From a bacterium (GTDB lineage: Bacteria; Latescibacterota; UBA2968; GCA-2709665): a stretch of DNA of 6,217 nt. The translations under genes and the position numbers were made by a program. A model generated the notes under the pieces. The model saw only the letters and a program-made list of their open reading frames with translations. It ran no database searches and was not told where the DNA came from. Shown piece after piece: positions 5,493 to 6,217 of the stretch (the first letter of the stretch is position 1; the number at the start of each line of letters is the position of its first letter). The stretch spans positions 1-6,217 of the forward strand of contig JAQCGA010000262.1 of assembly GCA_027619145.1 (NCBI GenBank), given 5' to 3'.

Positions 5493-5864
5493 TCAAACCA
5501 TCTCAATCACAATCCGACTGTCACGCGAAACCTGCTTCAATGCCGTAACATCGCCCAGCACGCGGCCAATTGGATTCACCGGGCTGGCAGGCCGAATCTC
5601 ATTGCCTTCGCTGGCAGGCGTTTTTCCGTAAAAAATACAAAACGCTTTCCCAGGCGGCCAGTACCCCAGATCTCCCACCTCCACGGTTTCACGAGGATCT
5701 TCGGGGCCAGCATCCAGGGGAATGGCGAAATAAATCTCATTCCCCCAGGTATTGAACCCGCTCTCCAGTGGAAGTACAGCCCGCACTCGGGCCGCCGTCT
5801 CCGAGTGATTTAACTCGGCATCCAGTTCAAGACTGCCAACACGAATGTGAATTGGAAACGGCAT
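5493..5864 (-). CDS. Cyclophilin-like (TM1367-type) protein
   Basis: The 123-residue product resembles the small bacterial and archaeal cyclophilin-like family whose structural prototype is Thermotoga TM1367. It has WGNEIYFAIPL (40-50), VEVGDLGYWPPGKAFCIFYGKTPAS (61-85, in two parts), NEIRPASPVNPIGRVLGD (88-105) and the closing VSRDSRIVIEMV strand. The fold is the cyclophilin beta barrel, but peptidyl-prolyl isomerase activity is not established for this family and I do not claim it. There is no signal peptide or membrane segment, so it is probably cytoplasmic. The frame is open upstream to 5939, but that part overlaps tRNA-Ser; the ATG at 5862-5864 gives the natural N-terminus MPFPIHIRVG. 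No Shine-Dalgarno sequence precedes it. It lies 26 bp after tRNA-Ser(GGA) and 8 bp before tRNA-Ala, so one shared primary transcript is likely. Confidence 0.85.
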   Translation of the reverse strand: MPFPIHIRVGSLELDAELNHSETAARVRAVLPLESGFNTWGNEIYFAIPLDAGPEDPRETVEVGDLGYWPPGKAFCIFYGKTPASEGNEIRPASPVNPIGRVLGDVTALKQVSRDSRIVIEMV

Positions 5865-5890
5865 TGTGATTGAGTACGGTTGGTTAAATA

Positions 5891-6130
<240 letters not shown>

Positions 6131-6217
6131 GAACAAACTTACTTGTTTCGCAACGTTCGAAAAAACTGTTTCAAAATGTCTGAGCAGGCCTCTTGCAACA
6201 CGCCTGTCTGAACTTCA
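6131..6217. other. Window edge upstream of the tRNA-Ser pair, no gene seen
   Basis: These 87 bases carry no supported gene. The promoter for the tRNA-Ser pair should be here or further right, but I see no convincing -35/-10 pair on the minus strand; TTGAAA near 6173 lacks a partner at the right distance. The plus strand holds a near-palindrome, TTCGCAACGTTCGAA (6147-6161), with one extra base on the left arm. Its meaning is unknown. Confidence 0.5.

Noticed and set aside
5400..5813. Plus-strand reading frame beginning MYLGGADGDRTHDLQSAILALSQ
   Set aside because: It is the antisense of tRNA-Ala; 'GxDGDRTHDL' products are a well-known artefact of translating tRNA genes. The rest is antisense to the cyclophilin-like gene.

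Overview
This is a bacterial chromosomal housekeeping region. Every supported gene lies on the minus strand, so it reads from right to left. The large type of SRP RNA with an Alu domain, the tRNA-Ser / SRP RNA / dnaX / ybaB / recR order (familiar from Bacillus), the mid-to-high GC content and short intergenic 'aatcagggatcagggg' repeats do not identify a genus. I would guess a deep-branching, non-Firmicute phylum, perhaps Acidobacteriota, but this is inference with low certainty.

From right to left: an 87-bp edge with no gene; tandem tRNA-Ser(CGA) and tRNA-Ser(GGA); a 123-aa cyclophilin-like (TM1367-type) protein packed tightly between tRNA-Ser(GGA) and tRNA-Ala(CGC); a repeat-rich hairpin; a ~275-nt SRP RNA with a probable terminator; and a structured ~240-bp leader region. 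The leader is followed by a compact gene run dnaX - ybaB(ebfC) - recR - pgsA - pgpA, with gaps of 27, 45, 3 and 11 bp. After a 171-bp gap with a good sigma70-type promoter overlapped by an SOS-box-like palindrome comes recA, which runs off the left edge after 223 codons.

The genes fall into themes. dnaX (clamp-loader tau subunit), ybaB (nucleoid-associated protein), recR (RecFOR recombination mediator) and recA (strand exchange, SOS) serve replication and repair. pgsA and pgpA are the two consecutive enzymes of phosphatidylglycerol synthesis. The right-hand third carries translation and secretion RNAs (three tRNAs and the SRP RNA).

I found no obvious undescribed defence, mobile or biosynthetic system. 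The points most worth a second look are non-coding or at residue level: altered adenine-contact residues in RecA, a perfect 16-bp RNA hairpin just before the dnaX ribosome-binding site, the SOS-like palindrome inside the recA promoter, the palindrome between ybaB and recR, the imperfect long hairpin between tRNA-Ala and the SRP RNA, and the tRNA-CDS-tRNA packing at the position where Bacillus has tadA.
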